Source: an uncultured Acidimicrobiales bacterium (GTDB lineage Bacteria; Actinomycetota; Acidimicrobiia; Acidimicrobiales; SZUA-35). From it: DNA of 64,000 nt. The notes under the pieces are model-generated. The model was not told the origin of the DNA. It made no database searches and saw only the letters and a program-made list of their open reading frames with translations. The position numbers and the translations under genes were made by a program. The stretch is taken from positions 62,001-126,000 of the forward strand of contig CALAJQ010000003.1 of NCBI GenBank assembly GCA_937922785.1, given 5' to 3'. This document shows, piece by piece, positions 41,986 through 51,346 of the stretch (the first letter of the stretch is position 1; the number at the start of each line of letters is the position of its first letter).

Positions 41986-43893
41986 ATGCTTATGGGCGGA
42001 ATCAGGCGGATATCAAAGAATTTCAGGGTCGCGTCGTTGGCGATGTTGTGTTGCGCGCTTGCTGTGGTCGGACTTCCTGCCACTGCAGATGCTGCGGATG
42101 AATTCTCGCCATCGAGTGACGTCGTGTGGGATGTTGTCAACCTGGACCCAGGGACCCGACACACCGGTCCGTTGAGGGCACTTATTTGGGATCTCGAAGA
42201 ATACGACGGCAAAATTTATGCAGCGGGCAAGTTCCTTAACGTCCTATCCCCTGACGGAACAACCTTCGACCAGCCTTACCTCGCAGCGTTTGACCTAGCA
42301 ACCGGTGTTTGGATTGACACGTTCCGGCCCGATGCCGGTGGCATTCTCTATTCGATCGCCATCTCCGATGACGGTCGGATTCTTGCCGGAGGCGAAATCC
42401 CCGGTGGGGTTGCCGCCTTTGACGCTCAGACGGGTGCCCGAGATAACTCGTTCAACGCTGATCTGTCACTTAGTTGGGGTCCAACAGCTGTTTATGACAT
42501 GGAGATCGTTGGCAGTGACGTCTTTGTAGGCGGCAACTTCTCCGCTGCTGAAGGCGTAGCACTTCGTGATCTTGCGAAGATTAGTGTGGACACTGGCGCA
42601 CTTGTTTCAAGCTGGCTTCCACGAGCCGATTTGGACCAAGGAACCCCAAGAATTGGCGGGCGATTGGTATACGGCATCGCCGTCGACAGCGCCCGTGACC
42701 GGGTGTACGTTGCCGGCAAGTTCGGGGGAATCGACGGCGACACCAACGCCGCGTACCTGGCAATCATTGACCCTCAAACAGGTCTTCTGCGAACTGACGT
42801 CCCTCAAGGCGTACCTCCGGAAACCCTTAGCCACAGGGAATCGTTCTCAATGTGGCTCCACGACGTCCAGTTTCGTGATGACAAGGTGTACCTGGGCGGC
42901 CAGGCCCACCAGACTCTTATCCTCGATGCAGCAACGCTTGCGCCGGAACGTTCCTATTTCACCAATCGTGGTGTTGGCGACGAATTCGCCGGCGGCGACA
43001 CCCAGGTGCTGTACGTGGGTGAGAACACAGTTTGGGCAGGGTGCCACTGTTGGGGATCAGTTGGGGAATACCAGCTTGGTTCTTACATCGCTGACCCCGG
43101 TGGGATCATGACTTATGCCGAATACCGAGAGTGGGTCATTGACTTCCGAGACGTGAACCCATTTGGCCAACAAAGCGTCAAGGGCGGTTTTGGTATCGAT
43201 ATCACAACGGGTGACCTTCTACCGCTGACCTTCAACCTCGGCGGTCAAGCGGGTGGATGGGCTCTGGTCGAAGATTCCAACGGCCGGCTGTGGATGGGTG
43301 GCCAATTCACTCGCGATCCGGCAACGGGCCGCGCAATCAATGGCCTGACCAGATTTTCCCCCACCGGTCAGGTGCAGCCTGGGCCCGAGGGACTGCGAAC
43401 TACACGCCAAACACGAGAGCGCATTGTTCTGAACTGGCAGCCAGTGGCCGGCGCAACGGAATACGAAGTGCTTCGTGACGGATCCGTGATTGGGACCCCA
43501 AGCGGAGTCTGGTTCACAGACCTTGGCCTTGAGGCCGGAACTGAATACTCATACACGGTTCGAGCCCTCACGCCCGCCGGGCCGACCGCCCAGAGCTCAA
43601 GCTTGACCGCTGCCACCGAAGGCGCCCCGAACGTGAGACCCGATACCCCAGAGGGGCTGCGCTCTACGCTGCAAACCAGAGAACGGATTGTGCTTAATTG
43701 GCAGCCTGTTGACGGTGCGGCAACGTATGAGATTCTACGAGACGGCACGGTTGTGGCCTCGCCGAGTGGTGTTTGGTACGTCGATCTGGGATTGGACGCC
43801 GACACCTTCTACTCCTACAGCGTGAGAGCAGTCGCAGCTGACGGCACGAACTCGGCGGTGTCTACACCGATTGCGGTTTCAACCCAGTCCTAG
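41986..43893 (+). CDS. Secreted beta-propeller-like protein with two fibronectin type III domains
   Basis: 635 residues. A signal peptide (VASLAMLCCALAVVGLPATADAAD) is followed by about 420 residues of propeller/delta-60-like repeats: AFDLATGVWIDTFRPDAGG, AIDDGRILAGGE-like and VDTGALVSSW strands. Two FN3 domains occupy about 468-550 and 555-635. They are highly similar to each other (both contain RERIVLNWQPV, and a YE[VI]LRDG strand), indicating recent duplication. No membrane anchor or sorting motif is visible at the C-terminus, so it is probably released. The function is unknown; carbohydrate or cell-surface binding is possible. Confidence 0.8.
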   Translation: MLMGGIRRISKNFRVASLAMLCCALAVVGLPATADAADEFSPSSDVVWDVVNLDPGTRHTGPLRALIWDLEEYDGKIYAAGKFLNVLSPDGTTFDQPYLAAFDLATGVWIDTFRPDAGGILYSIAISDDGRILAGGEIPGGVAAFDAQTGARDNSFNADLSLSWGPTAVYDMEIVGSDVFVGGNFSAAEGVALRDLAKISVDTGALVSSWLPRADLDQGTPRIGGRLVYGIAVDSARDRVYVAGKFGGIDGDTNAAYLAIIDPQTGLLRTDVPQGVPPETLSHRESFSMWLHDVQFRDDKVYLGGQAHQTLILDAATLAPERSYFTNRGVGDEFAGGDTQVLYVGENTVWAGCHCWGSVGEYQLGSYIADPGGIMTYAEYREWVIDFRDVNPFGQQSVKGGFGIDITTGDLLPLTFNLGGQAGGWALVEDSNGRLWMGGQFTRDPATGRAINGLTRFSPTGQVQPGPEGLRTTRQTRERIVLNWQPVAGATEYEVLRDGSVIGTPSGVWFTDLGLEAGTEYSYTVRALTPAGPTAQSSSLTAATEGAPNVRPDTPEGLRSTLQTRERIVLNWQPVDGAATYEILRDGTVVASPSGVWYVDLGLDADTFYSYSVRAVAADGTNSAVSTPIAVSTQS

Positions 43894-43935
43894 GCACTCG
43901 GGCCCGACTGGGAAGTCTTCGAGCTGGCGTCTAGG

Positions 43936-43983
43936 TTCGGTAGACCCAGTAATTCGGTAGACCCAGTAATTCGGTAGACACAG
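43936..43983. repeat. 17-bp tandem repeat
   Basis: TTCGGTAGACCCAGTAA occurs at 43936-43952 and 43953-43969, followed by a partial third copy at 43970-43983. It lies in the gap after the FN3 protein gene. Each unit carries a GGTAGAC core. No terminator-like hairpin is evident, and its role is unknown. Confidence 0.85.
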
Positions 43984-44041
43984 CTATGTGCGGCTGTGAG
44001 GATGTAAGTTCGCCCATTTCTAACAGCAAGGACAGCGCGTT

Positions 44042-44281
44042 ATGGTCTCAGAAGACGGATCCGAGGGGCATCCCGAAAAAGAGCTAGGCGGCCGAGATTT
44101 TATGTTGTTGATCCCATTTGATGGACCACCGATAGAGGGAAGGCGAGCCGTGGTTTCCACCGCAGCTGGCATGTTCAAGGGCATCGTGATGCGCTTTGAC
44201 AGAGATGGAGTTGATCTTGCGATTGATGGCAAGGTCAAGCAATTTGACGGACGCGACGTTCACTCAATCGCTGCGGCCTGA
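44042..44281 (+). CDS. Small hypothetical protein, possibly SH3/Sm-like barrel
   Basis: 79 residues. After a polar N-terminus (SEDGSEGHPEKELGG), residues about 20-79 alternate short beta-strands: DFMLLIPF, GRRAVVSTA, MFKGIVMRFDRDGVDLAID, GKVKQFDGRDVHSI. The order and glycine placement recall small SH3- or Sm-like barrels, but I do not recognise the family. It has an ATG and fits cleanly between a repeat region and the convergent HAD gene, 1 bp from its stop. It has no clear ribosome binding site, so it is only moderately supported. Confidence 0.5.
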   Translation: MVSEDGSEGHPEKELGGRDFMLLIPFDGPPIEGRRAVVSTAAGMFKGIVMRFDRDGVDLAIDGKVKQFDGRDVHSIAAA

Positions 44282-44282
44282 G

Positions 44283-45074
44283 CTAGATCAGATCTAACAG
44301 TTGAGCCCAACCGCCCTCATCAGGGTGAGGCACGACAACGTCGGCTAGGGCAAGAGCTCCTTCATTGCCGCCCGAGCACCCAACCGCTACATCGGCTGCT
44401 GCAAGCATTTCGAGATCGTTGCTGCCGTCGCCGATAGCAATGACTTTGGTGGGCTTCAAATCAGCGTGTTCTACATAAGCCTCTATGCCTACCTGTTTTG
44501 ATACCCCAGCTGGCTGGACCATGAGGGACCAACCAGCAAATAGGCCATCTTTGTAAAAAATGGTCTCGGCGGCATCGGACGCCTCCAGCGCTTGAACGCC
44601 GGGTGCCAACTCATCGTGGGTCATTCCCAACATAGAGAACCCCACTACCGAGTCTTCAGGGCCCGGCAGCCCCTTGGTGTAGTACATCCGCGTTTCTCGG
44701 ATGTGCCGCGGGTTAGTTGTGGGCGATCCATCGTGACGGATCCGACCATCGGCGGTGTAAGCACACGGAGCGATGCCCGCTGCTTGGAGAATCTCGACGA
44801 CCTCTGCAACTTGGTCCTGAGTAAAACCTTGTTCGTGGAATCGTTGACCGGTGGCCAGATCAATCCCTAGGGCGCCGTTTAACAGCACCGATGGAAAGCT
44901 GAGCTTGTTTCGATCTAGCCCGAACCGAGCACTCACCTCCCGACGACCGGTTGCCACCAGAATTGGAATCTCTTGTCGTTTCAACTCCGCTATCGCGGCG
45001 GAGGTCTTGGGATGGACGTCCATCGATTCGCCCCACAGAGTGCCGTCCAGATCAGTAACTACGAGAGTGCTCAC
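44283..45074 (-). CDS. HAD-IIB family (Cof-type) phosphatase
   Basis: 263 residues with all HAD motifs: I, VTDLDGTLWG; II, LVATGR; III, a Lys in the PTKVIAIGDGSND region; IV, IGDGSNDLEMLAAADVAVG. A C2B-type cap sits between motifs II and III. It dephosphorylates an unidentified small phosphoester. The DUF3052 gene ends 3 bp upstream of its start, so the two are probably one transcript. Confidence 0.9.
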   Translation of the reverse strand: MSTLVVTDLDGTLWGESMDVHPKTSAAIAELKRQEIPILVATGRREVSARFGLDRNKLSFPSVLLNGALGIDLATGQRFHEQGFTQDQVAEVVEILQAAGIAPCAYTADGRIRHDGSPTTNPRHIRETRMYYTKGLPGPEDSVVGFSMLGMTHDELAPGVQALEASDAAETIFYKDGLFAGWSLMVQPAGVSKQVGIEAYVEHADLKPTKVIAIGDGSNDLEMLAAADVAVGCSGGNEGALALADVVVPHPDEGGWAQLLDLI

Positions 45075-45077
45075 CTG

Positions 45078-45488
45078 CTAGATCCTAAGTTCTTTGCGAA
45101 CCATTAGTTTGAGGCCGGACCAGTCGCTGTCGATCGCGCACACCTTCACGTCGACCAACCCTTGGCCCAGCACATTGGCCCGAACACCGTCTTCTGTGAG
45201 ATCGATAAAGAGTGGGCTGGACTTTTTTGGCCAACAGACCCATACCGATCGGTCCGGAAAGGCCAAATTCCAAAGTTGGTGAACTCGCTTCTGAAGTGCA
45301 GACTCTGTTCGGCAAAAGACCAGCGCCACCTCTGGCTTGCCCCGAGCGCCAGTCCGAATCGTGACGTTTTCGGGCATCGGAACAAGCAACGTTTCGAGGT
45401 GACCGGGCCCGTCCACAACAGCAACTGTGAAGCCGGGCTTAATCCCAAGCTTCTTGGGTAGCGGTGTTCCTGAATAGCCTGCAACCAT
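45078..45488 (-). CDS. DUF3052 family protein
   Basis: 136 residues matching the small family DUF3052: YSGTPLPKKLGIKPGFTVAVVDGP at the N-terminus, RVHQLWNLAFPDRSVWVCWPKKSS, LTEDGVRANVLGQGLVDVKVCAIDSDWSGLKLMVRKE at the C-terminus. The family is common in actinobacteria and has no established function. It lies 3 bp upstream of the HAD phosphatase. The 120-bp gap to the divergent GcvT-type dehydrogenase must hold both promoters. Confidence 0.82.
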   Translation of the reverse strand: MVAGYSGTPLPKKLGIKPGFTVAVVDGPGHLETLLVPMPENVTIRTGARGKPEVALVFCRTESALQKRVHQLWNLAFPDRSVWVCWPKKSSPLFIDLTEDGVRANVLGQGLVDVKVCAIDSDWSGLKLMVRKELRI

Positions 45489-45610
45489 CGGTCAAGGCTG
45501 GCACAAAAAATGGCTGCCTATTAGGCCAAATGGAGATATGCCTGCGAGCAATTGCCAGCTAAGATCATCTAACTGTCCCGTTAGGGGCCATCACTTAGGG
45601 GACGTTTGAG

Positions 45611-48031
45611 GTGCTACAGAGTCAAGCTCGAGTCGTAATAATTGGCGGAGGAGTACACGGCGCTTCGCTTTTGTATCACCTAACGCTTGAAGGCTGGACA
45701 GATGTTGTCCTGATAGAAAAGGCAGAGCTGACATCAGGTTCGACCTGGCACGCGGCAGGGCAAATCACCCGGTCAGTTGGCGACTACACAACAGCTGCAT
45801 TCCATCATTACGCAATCGAGCTATATGAGCGGATCGAAGAAGCTACCGGCCAGGCTGTTTCTTTGCACCAGCCTGGCGGCCTGCGAATTGCCTACAACGA
45901 ACTCGAAATGGATGCGCTGCGAACGCACCTCGGTGTTGGGCGCTACATCGGTTACCCAATTGAGCTTGTCAGCCCCAAGGAAGCAGCCGATTTCAACCCT
46001 TTCTATGACTTCTCTGATGCTCTCGGTGCCATTTGGACCGAAGGCGAGGGTCACGTAGATCCATCTGGTGTGACGATGGCTTTCGCGGCCGGAGCTCGGG
46101 CTGCTGGCGCAACCATCTCGCGGCGAAACCGAGTTGTTGAGGTGAACAACCTGCCTAATGGCGAGTGGGAGGTCGTGACCGAGAAGGGCACCATCACTTG
46201 TGAACACGTTGTTGACGCCGCCGGTTGTTATGGCGACCAGGTCGCAGCTTTGTCCGGGTTTCGGGTTCCTCAGGCCAACGTGCTTCACCACTATCTAGTG
46301 ACCGACGAGGTACCCGAACTTGTTGAGCACGGCGTCGAAATGCCGGTCATGCGAGACAACAAAGTTGCTGGCTACATCCGTCAAGAACAGACCGCCGGCC
46401 TGATCGGAATCTATGAGCACCGCGGCGCAGAAATCGTCTGGCCCGACGGTGTCCCGTGGGAGGCCGAGAACCCGCTATTCCCTGCCGACTATGACAAGAT
46501 CGCTCCCTGGCTGGAAGAGGCCTTCAATCGAATCCCAATTCTGGGTGAGGTTGGCATCAAACGTGTGGTTCACGGCGCCATAACCCACACCACTGACGCT
46601 CACATGCTGCTGGGTCCAGCGCCTGGTGTTCGCAACTACTGGCTGAACACCGGCTCATCAATTGGTTTGGCGTGGGGGCCAGGAGCTGGTCGGGAGCTTG
46701 CCCGCTGGATGGTTCACGGCGAGACCGAGTTGAACCTGCGTCACTATGACCCTCGCCGTTTCGGTTGGGCCAGCCAGGACTACATCGCAGCCAAGTCCAC
46801 TGAGGACTATGAGTGGATGTTCCGGGTCCACCCTCCAGGTGAAGAGCGCCTAGCCCACCGCCCTGTACGGACTTCAGGCCTTTATGAAAAGCTCAAGGCC
46901 AAGCGTGCGTTCTTCGGCCAGTCCTATGGCTGGGAAAGTCCGAAGTGGTTCGTTCCCGAGGACCAGCCTTTAGAGGACGTCTACGGTTGGCGCCGCCCCG
47001 ACTGGTACCGGGCCGTCGAGGCTGAGTGCAAGGCCGTTCGCGAACAGGTAGGCGTAATCGACCTTACTGCGTTCGCCAAGTACGAGATGACTGGTGCCGA
47101 TGCAAACGCTGTGTTGAACAACATGACCACGGGCCGCATCCCCAAGACTGACGGCCGTATCGCACTGAACTATTTGCTTAACGAACAAGCCCGGATTGAA
47201 ACAGAGATCACAGTCACCCGCCTTGCCGAAGACAGGTACTACATCATCTCAGGTCCGATGGGCGAGCTTCGAGACTTCGACTGGATCAACCAGCACATTC
47301 CTGAAGGCGCCGATGTCACCCTGACCGACTTGTCGACAACCAACGGTGTCATTGTTATCGCCGGTCCGAACTCTCGAGAGTTGCTAAGTCGGTGCACCGA
47401 CGCCGACGTTTCGCCTGAAGAGTTCAAGTTCCTGAGTGGCCGACACATCACAATTGCTGGCGTCGAGGTGCTGGCGCTGCGGGTTGGTTTCACCGGTTCG
47501 CTTGGTTGGGAACTCCACATGGCTATGGATGCCATGGAAGCTGTGTACGACTCATTGTGGGCCAACAGCGAAGGGACTGGCCTTGTCGACTTTGGCGGCT
47601 ACGCGCTGAACTCGATGCGCCTTGAAAAAGGCTATCTCGCTCGCCAAGAGCTGACCCATGACATCGGCCCGAAACAGGCTGGCGTCGACTTCTTCGTGAA
47701 GGCCGACAAGGGAGACTTCATCGGAAGAGACAAACTAGACGCGCCCCCCACTGGCAACCCGTGGAAGCTCGTGATGCTTGAAGTTGATGCCGCCGACGCA
47801 GACTGCCAAGGGGGCGAAGGTGTTTTCGCCACTGATGGCTCGCCGCTGGGCTTGGTGACCTCTGGTGGGTTTGGCTTCTACACACAAAAGAGTTTGGCAT
47901 TTGCCTACATTTCCGAAAGCCATTCGGAACCGGGCACTGAGATGGACGTGCTAATTCTGGGCGAACCGCAGCGGGCCACGGTCCGAGGCGAAGATGCCTA
48001 TGACCCCACCAACTCCGCACTGCGGGCCTAA
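45611..48031 (+). CDS. GcvT-type FAD-dependent N-demethylase 1 (dimethylglycine/sarcosine dehydrogenase family)
   Basis: 806 residues. The FAD-binding Rossmann motif is IIGGGVHGAS (11-18 region), and the flavin-linking histidine region is GSTWHAAGQ, His47. Residues about 1-380 are the DAO oxidase domain, then an FAO linker, and from about 430 an aminomethyltransferase (GcvT) domain that binds THF (FAKYEMTGADANAVLNNM, VGFTGSLGWELHM, NSMRLEKGYLA). It oxidises an N-methyl group and passes the one-carbon unit to THF. Its substrate within the dimethylglycine/sarcosine range cannot be told from sequence. GTG start with AGGGGA upstream; it forms an operon with the next gene (19-bp gap). Confidence 0.9.
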   Translation: MLQSQARVVIIGGGVHGASLLYHLTLEGWTDVVLIEKAELTSGSTWHAAGQITRSVGDYTTAAFHHYAIELYERIEEATGQAVSLHQPGGLRIAYNELEMDALRTHLGVGRYIGYPIELVSPKEAADFNPFYDFSDALGAIWTEGEGHVDPSGVTMAFAAGARAAGATISRRNRVVEVNNLPNGEWEVVTEKGTITCEHVVDAAGCYGDQVAALSGFRVPQANVLHHYLVTDEVPELVEHGVEMPVMRDNKVAGYIRQEQTAGLIGIYEHRGAEIVWPDGVPWEAENPLFPADYDKIAPWLEEAFNRIPILGEVGIKRVVHGAITHTTDAHMLLGPAPGVRNYWLNTGSSIGLAWGPGAGRELARWMVHGETELNLRHYDPRRFGWASQDYIAAKSTEDYEWMFRVHPPGEERLAHRPVRTSGLYEKLKAKRAFFGQSYGWESPKWFVPEDQPLEDVYGWRRPDWYRAVEAECKAVREQVGVIDLTAFAKYEMTGADANAVLNNMTTGRIPKTDGRIALNYLLNEQARIETEITVTRLAEDRYYIISGPMGELRDFDWINQHIPEGADVTLTDLSTTNGVIVIAGPNSRELLSRCTDADVSPEEFKFLSGRHITIAGVEVLALRVGFTGSLGWELHMAMDAMEAVYDSLWANSEGTGLVDFGGYALNSMRLEKGYLARQELTHDIGPKQAGVDFFVKADKGDFIGRDKLDAPPTGNPWKLVMLEVDAADADCQGGEGVFATDGSPLGLVTSGGFGFYTQKSLAFAYISESHSEPGTEMDVLILGEPQRATVRGEDAYDPTNSALRA

Positions 48032-48050
48032 GGCTGTTTAGGAGTTCATC

Positions 48051-50492
48051 ATGGCAAACGCACCAGAACGGGCAGAAGTAATTGTTGTTGGCGGTGGCAT
48101 CGTTGGATGCTCTATTGCCTACCACCTAACCAAAAAGGGCATCTCAGATGTCCTAGTTCTTGACCGGCACGAGTTAACGGGCGGTACCACCTGGCATGCG
48201 GCAGGACTTGTAGCCCAATTACGGTCAACCGAGAACACCACACGCCTTGCCCAGTACTCTCTCGAGCTATATCGCAACCTAGAAGCCGAAACGGGCCAGT
48301 CAACTGGCTTTATGGCGCCAGGGGCAATCTCACTGGCATCAACCGAGCACCGTTGGGAAGAGCTACGCCGCACTGCTGCGATGGCGCGGTACCTAGGAGT
48401 CGACGCAACCGAGATCGGACCGAACGAGATCCTCGAGAAGTTCCCGCTGTGTGAAGTCTCAGACATCGTTGGCGGCATCTGGTTACCCGAAGACGGAACG
48501 GTTGGACCATCCGACTGCACCATGGCCCTAGCCAAGGGCGCCCGAATGGGCGGTGCCAAGATCCTTGAGCACACCGGCGTCGCCGACATCATCGTCACCG
48601 ACGGTCGCGCGTCGGGTGTTATCACCGAAGACGGCCAGACCATTGAGGCCGACACCGTTGTGTTGGCGTGTGGGCTTTGGACTCGTCACCTTGCTGCCAA
48701 GGTCGGCGTTCGTGTTCCGCTAATGGCAGCCGAACACCACTACGTAGTGACCGAGCCCATCCCTGGTGTTGACCAAGACTGGCCCATTCTGCGAGACCCT
48801 GATCGCTGGGCTTATCTAAAGCCTGAGGCCGGCGGCTCAATGCTTGTTGGCCTATTCGAGCCTGTGTCTCGGCCGTGGCCGGCATCAGGCCCGCCACCCA
48901 CAGACAAATCCTTCATCTCGATGGAACCTGACGCCGACCACCTTTCGGACTGGCTGCCGCCGACGTTTGACCGGATCCCGGCCCTTCACGAGGCCGGCCT
49001 TCGCTTACTGTTTGACGGTCCGGAAAGCTTCACCCCCGACGACAACTACATACTCGGCGAGGCACCAAACCTGCCGCGATTGTTTGTAGCAGCCGGGTTC
49101 AACTCCATCGGCATCCAGTCTGCCGGCGGCGCCGGTATGGCGATGGCCCACTGGATCACCGAGGGCGAATCGCCAATGGATCTGGCCGATGTTGATATCC
49201 GCCGATTCGAGCCGTTCCACTCCACCGAATCGTTCCTTCGGCAAAGGACCGTTGAGGGCCTCGGCCTGCTCTACGCGCCGCACTGGCCCCATCGCCAGTA
49301 CGACACGGCCCGAGACGTTCGCCGCTCTCCCCTGCATGATCGGCTCAGCGACGCTGGCGCGTGTTTCGGATCGCTCATGGGTTGGGAACGGCCTATGTTC
49401 TTTGCCCGCCCCGAGCTAGGCATTGAACCCAAGTTTGAATACTCGTGGGGTCGCCAGAACTGGCACGAAGCAAACGCCATTGAACACAAGGCTGTTCGCG
49501 AAGCAGCAGGGCTGTTCGACCAGACAAGCTTTGCCAAGTTCTTGGTTCAAGGACGTGACGCAGGTGCTGTCATGAACCGCCTCGCCGCCAACGACGTCGT
49601 TCGCGAGGTAGGCACTTCGGTATACACGCAATGGTGTAACGAACGAGGTGGTATCGAAGCCGACCTCACTGTAAACCACGTAGCCGAAAATGAATTCTGG
49701 GTTATCGGTGGTGCAGGCACTCGCTCTCGGGACCTTGCGTGGATTCGCAAGGGCATCGCCGAACACCCAGGTGGCGAGGCCAACGCCACAGTTACCGACA
49801 TCACCTCCGCCTACGCAGTCCTTGCGGTGATGGGTCCGAACTCACGAGATCTGTTACAGCCTTTGACCGACCATGACATGTCCGAAGAGGCGTTTCCGTT
49901 TGCCACCCATGCCGAGATCAACCTCGGCACCGCTGTGGTAATCGCCAACCGGATGTCATATGTTGGCGAACTTGGCTGGGAGCTCTATGTCCCAACTGAA
50001 TTTGCCGTGTCGGTTTTTGACCTACTTACCGAAGCTGGGAAGGACCACGGCCTGGAGCTTTGTGGGTACCAGACTCTTAACTCTCTGCGCTTCGAAAAGG
50101 GCTACCGGCATTGGGGTCACGAGGTTACGCCTGATGACACGCCCGTGCAGGCTGGCCTATCGTTTGCAGTCGGTTGGGACAAAGACGACTTCATCGGCAA
50201 GGACGCTCTTGTGGCCCAACGGGCCGAAGGCGCCAGCCGGCGCCTTGTGCAAGTAGCGGTGTTTGATGCCGACGTTCTACTACACCACCATGAGCCGCTG
50301 TACCGAAACGGCGAACGAGTTGGCTACGTAACTGACGGAATGTGGGGCCACACTGTTGGCGCCGCCGTCGGCATGGCCTGGGCCTACGGTGACTCTAAGA
50401 TCACTAAGGCTTGGATTGACGAAGCTAACTGGGAAATTGAACTACCCGGCCGAATGGTTCCGGCCCAAGTGCAGTTCAGGCCTTTCCTCTAG
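48051..50492 (+). CDS. GcvT-type FAD-dependent N-demethylase 2
   Basis: 813 residues with the same layout as its upstream neighbour: VVGGGIVGCSIAYHL for FAD, GGTTWHAAGL with His49 as the probable covalent flavin site, then linker and GcvT domain (FAKFLVQGRDAGAVMNRL, MSYVGELGWELYVP, NSLRFEKGYRHWGHEV). AGGAG lies 8 bases before the ATG. The close match to mitochondrial DMGDH/SARDH organisation suggests that the pair does successive demethylations. It converges on the formate dehydrogenase operon 14 bp later. Confidence 0.92.
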   Translation: MANAPERAEVIVVGGGIVGCSIAYHLTKKGISDVLVLDRHELTGGTTWHAAGLVAQLRSTENTTRLAQYSLELYRNLEAETGQSTGFMAPGAISLASTEHRWEELRRTAAMARYLGVDATEIGPNEILEKFPLCEVSDIVGGIWLPEDGTVGPSDCTMALAKGARMGGAKILEHTGVADIIVTDGRASGVITEDGQTIEADTVVLACGLWTRHLAAKVGVRVPLMAAEHHYVVTEPIPGVDQDWPILRDPDRWAYLKPEAGGSMLVGLFEPVSRPWPASGPPPTDKSFISMEPDADHLSDWLPPTFDRIPALHEAGLRLLFDGPESFTPDDNYILGEAPNLPRLFVAAGFNSIGIQSAGGAGMAMAHWITEGESPMDLADVDIRRFEPFHSTESFLRQRTVEGLGLLYAPHWPHRQYDTARDVRRSPLHDRLSDAGACFGSLMGWERPMFFARPELGIEPKFEYSWGRQNWHEANAIEHKAVREAAGLFDQTSFAKFLVQGRDAGAVMNRLAANDVVREVGTSVYTQWCNERGGIEADLTVNHVAENEFWVIGGAGTRSRDLAWIRKGIAEHPGGEANATVTDITSAYAVLAVMGPNSRDLLQPLTDHDMSEEAFPFATHAEINLGTAVVIANRMSYVGELGWELYVPTEFAVSVFDLLTEAGKDHGLELCGYQTLNSLRFEKGYRHWGHEVTPDDTPVQAGLSFAVGWDKDDFIGKDALVAQRAEGASRRLVQVAVFDADVLLHHHEPLYRNGERVGYVTDGMWGHTVGAAVGMAWAYGDSKITKAWIDEANWEIELPGRMVPAQVQFRPFL

Positions 50493-50506
50493 CAGCGTTA
50501 CTGGAC

Positions 50507-51346
50507 TTAGTCAGGCTGTACGTACTTCCAGCCGAATCGACCCTTAATGCAAAGGTGTCCGCTAGTCACCGAGTGATCGTTCGGTGATGTCACCTTCACG
50601 ATCTTTTCATCCTGCACATGCATTTCCAGGTTGCAGCCGACCCCGCAGTAGGAGCACACGGTGGTTGTGACTGTTTGCTCCTCGGGCTTCCAGTTGTCCT
50701 CTTGGCGCAAATCCCACTCGGTCTTGAATTGAATGGCGCCTGTCGGGCACACAGCCACACAGTTGCCGCAGTAGACACACGCCGATTCGGGTAAGGCCAC
50801 ATCGAACTCTGTAGAAATTCTGGATTCGAACCCACGCCCGCTGACCGCAATAGCAAATGTGTGCTGAGCGTCATCGCCACAGGCCTCTACGCACTTGTAA
50901 CAGAGGACGCACTTGTCATAGTCACGGATGTAGAGGTTGTCTTGAATCTTCACCTCTTCTTGGATCTTCAAAGGATCGTGGTAGCGAGTGGTATCGGCTC
51001 CGTAGTGAGCTGACCACTTGTTCATGTCGTCAGCTTGAGACAGATCTGTACCGCTGCCAAGGAACTCCAGGACCATTTTGCGTGAGTGTTTAACTCTGTC
51101 TGAGTCAGTCTGGACTTCCATACCTTCTTCAGCTGCGCGTGAACACGACGGCACCAATGTTCGGTTGCCTTCGACTTCCACCACACACACGCGGCACACA
51201 TTTACCGGGGTCAGGTTCTCCGCATAACAAAGCGTTGGCGTGTCTATGCCGGCCGCGTTACAGGCGTCAAGAATTGTGGCTCCGCTGGGTACCGAAACGT
51301 CATTGCCATCAACTTTGATTGTTACTTGAGTTTCTGTGACGGTCAT
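50507..51346 (-). CDS. Formate dehydrogenase iron-sulfur subunit (detached N-terminus of FdsA/FdhA)
   Basis: 279 residues. A [2Fe-2S] domain covers about 1-80 (TLCYAENLTPVNVCRVCVVEVEG), then a His/Cys region, two [4Fe-4S] ferredoxin motifs at about 138-205 (DKCVLCYKCVEACG; SACVYCGNCVAVC) and a Molybdop_Fe4S4 module at about 230-270 (CSYCGVGCNLE, CIKGRFGW). In usual NAD-linked FDHs all of this is fused to the molybdopterin domain. Here it ends at KYVQPD, and the catalytic part is a separate gene two positions upstream. It wires electrons from Mo/W to FMN. ATGA overlap with the NuoEF-like gene. Confidence 0.92.
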   Translation of the reverse strand: MTVTETQVTIKVDGNDVSVPSGATILDACNAAGIDTPTLCYAENLTPVNVCRVCVVEVEGNRTLVPSCSRAAEEGMEVQTDSDRVKHSRKMVLEFLGSGTDLSQADDMNKWSAHYGADTTRYHDPLKIQEEVKIQDNLYIRDYDKCVLCYKCVEACGDDAQHTFAIAVSGRGFESRISTEFDVALPESACVYCGNCVAVCPTGAIQFKTEWDLRQEDNWKPEEQTVTTTVCSYCGVGCNLEMHVQDEKIVKVTSPNDHSVTSGHLCIKGRFGWKYVQPD

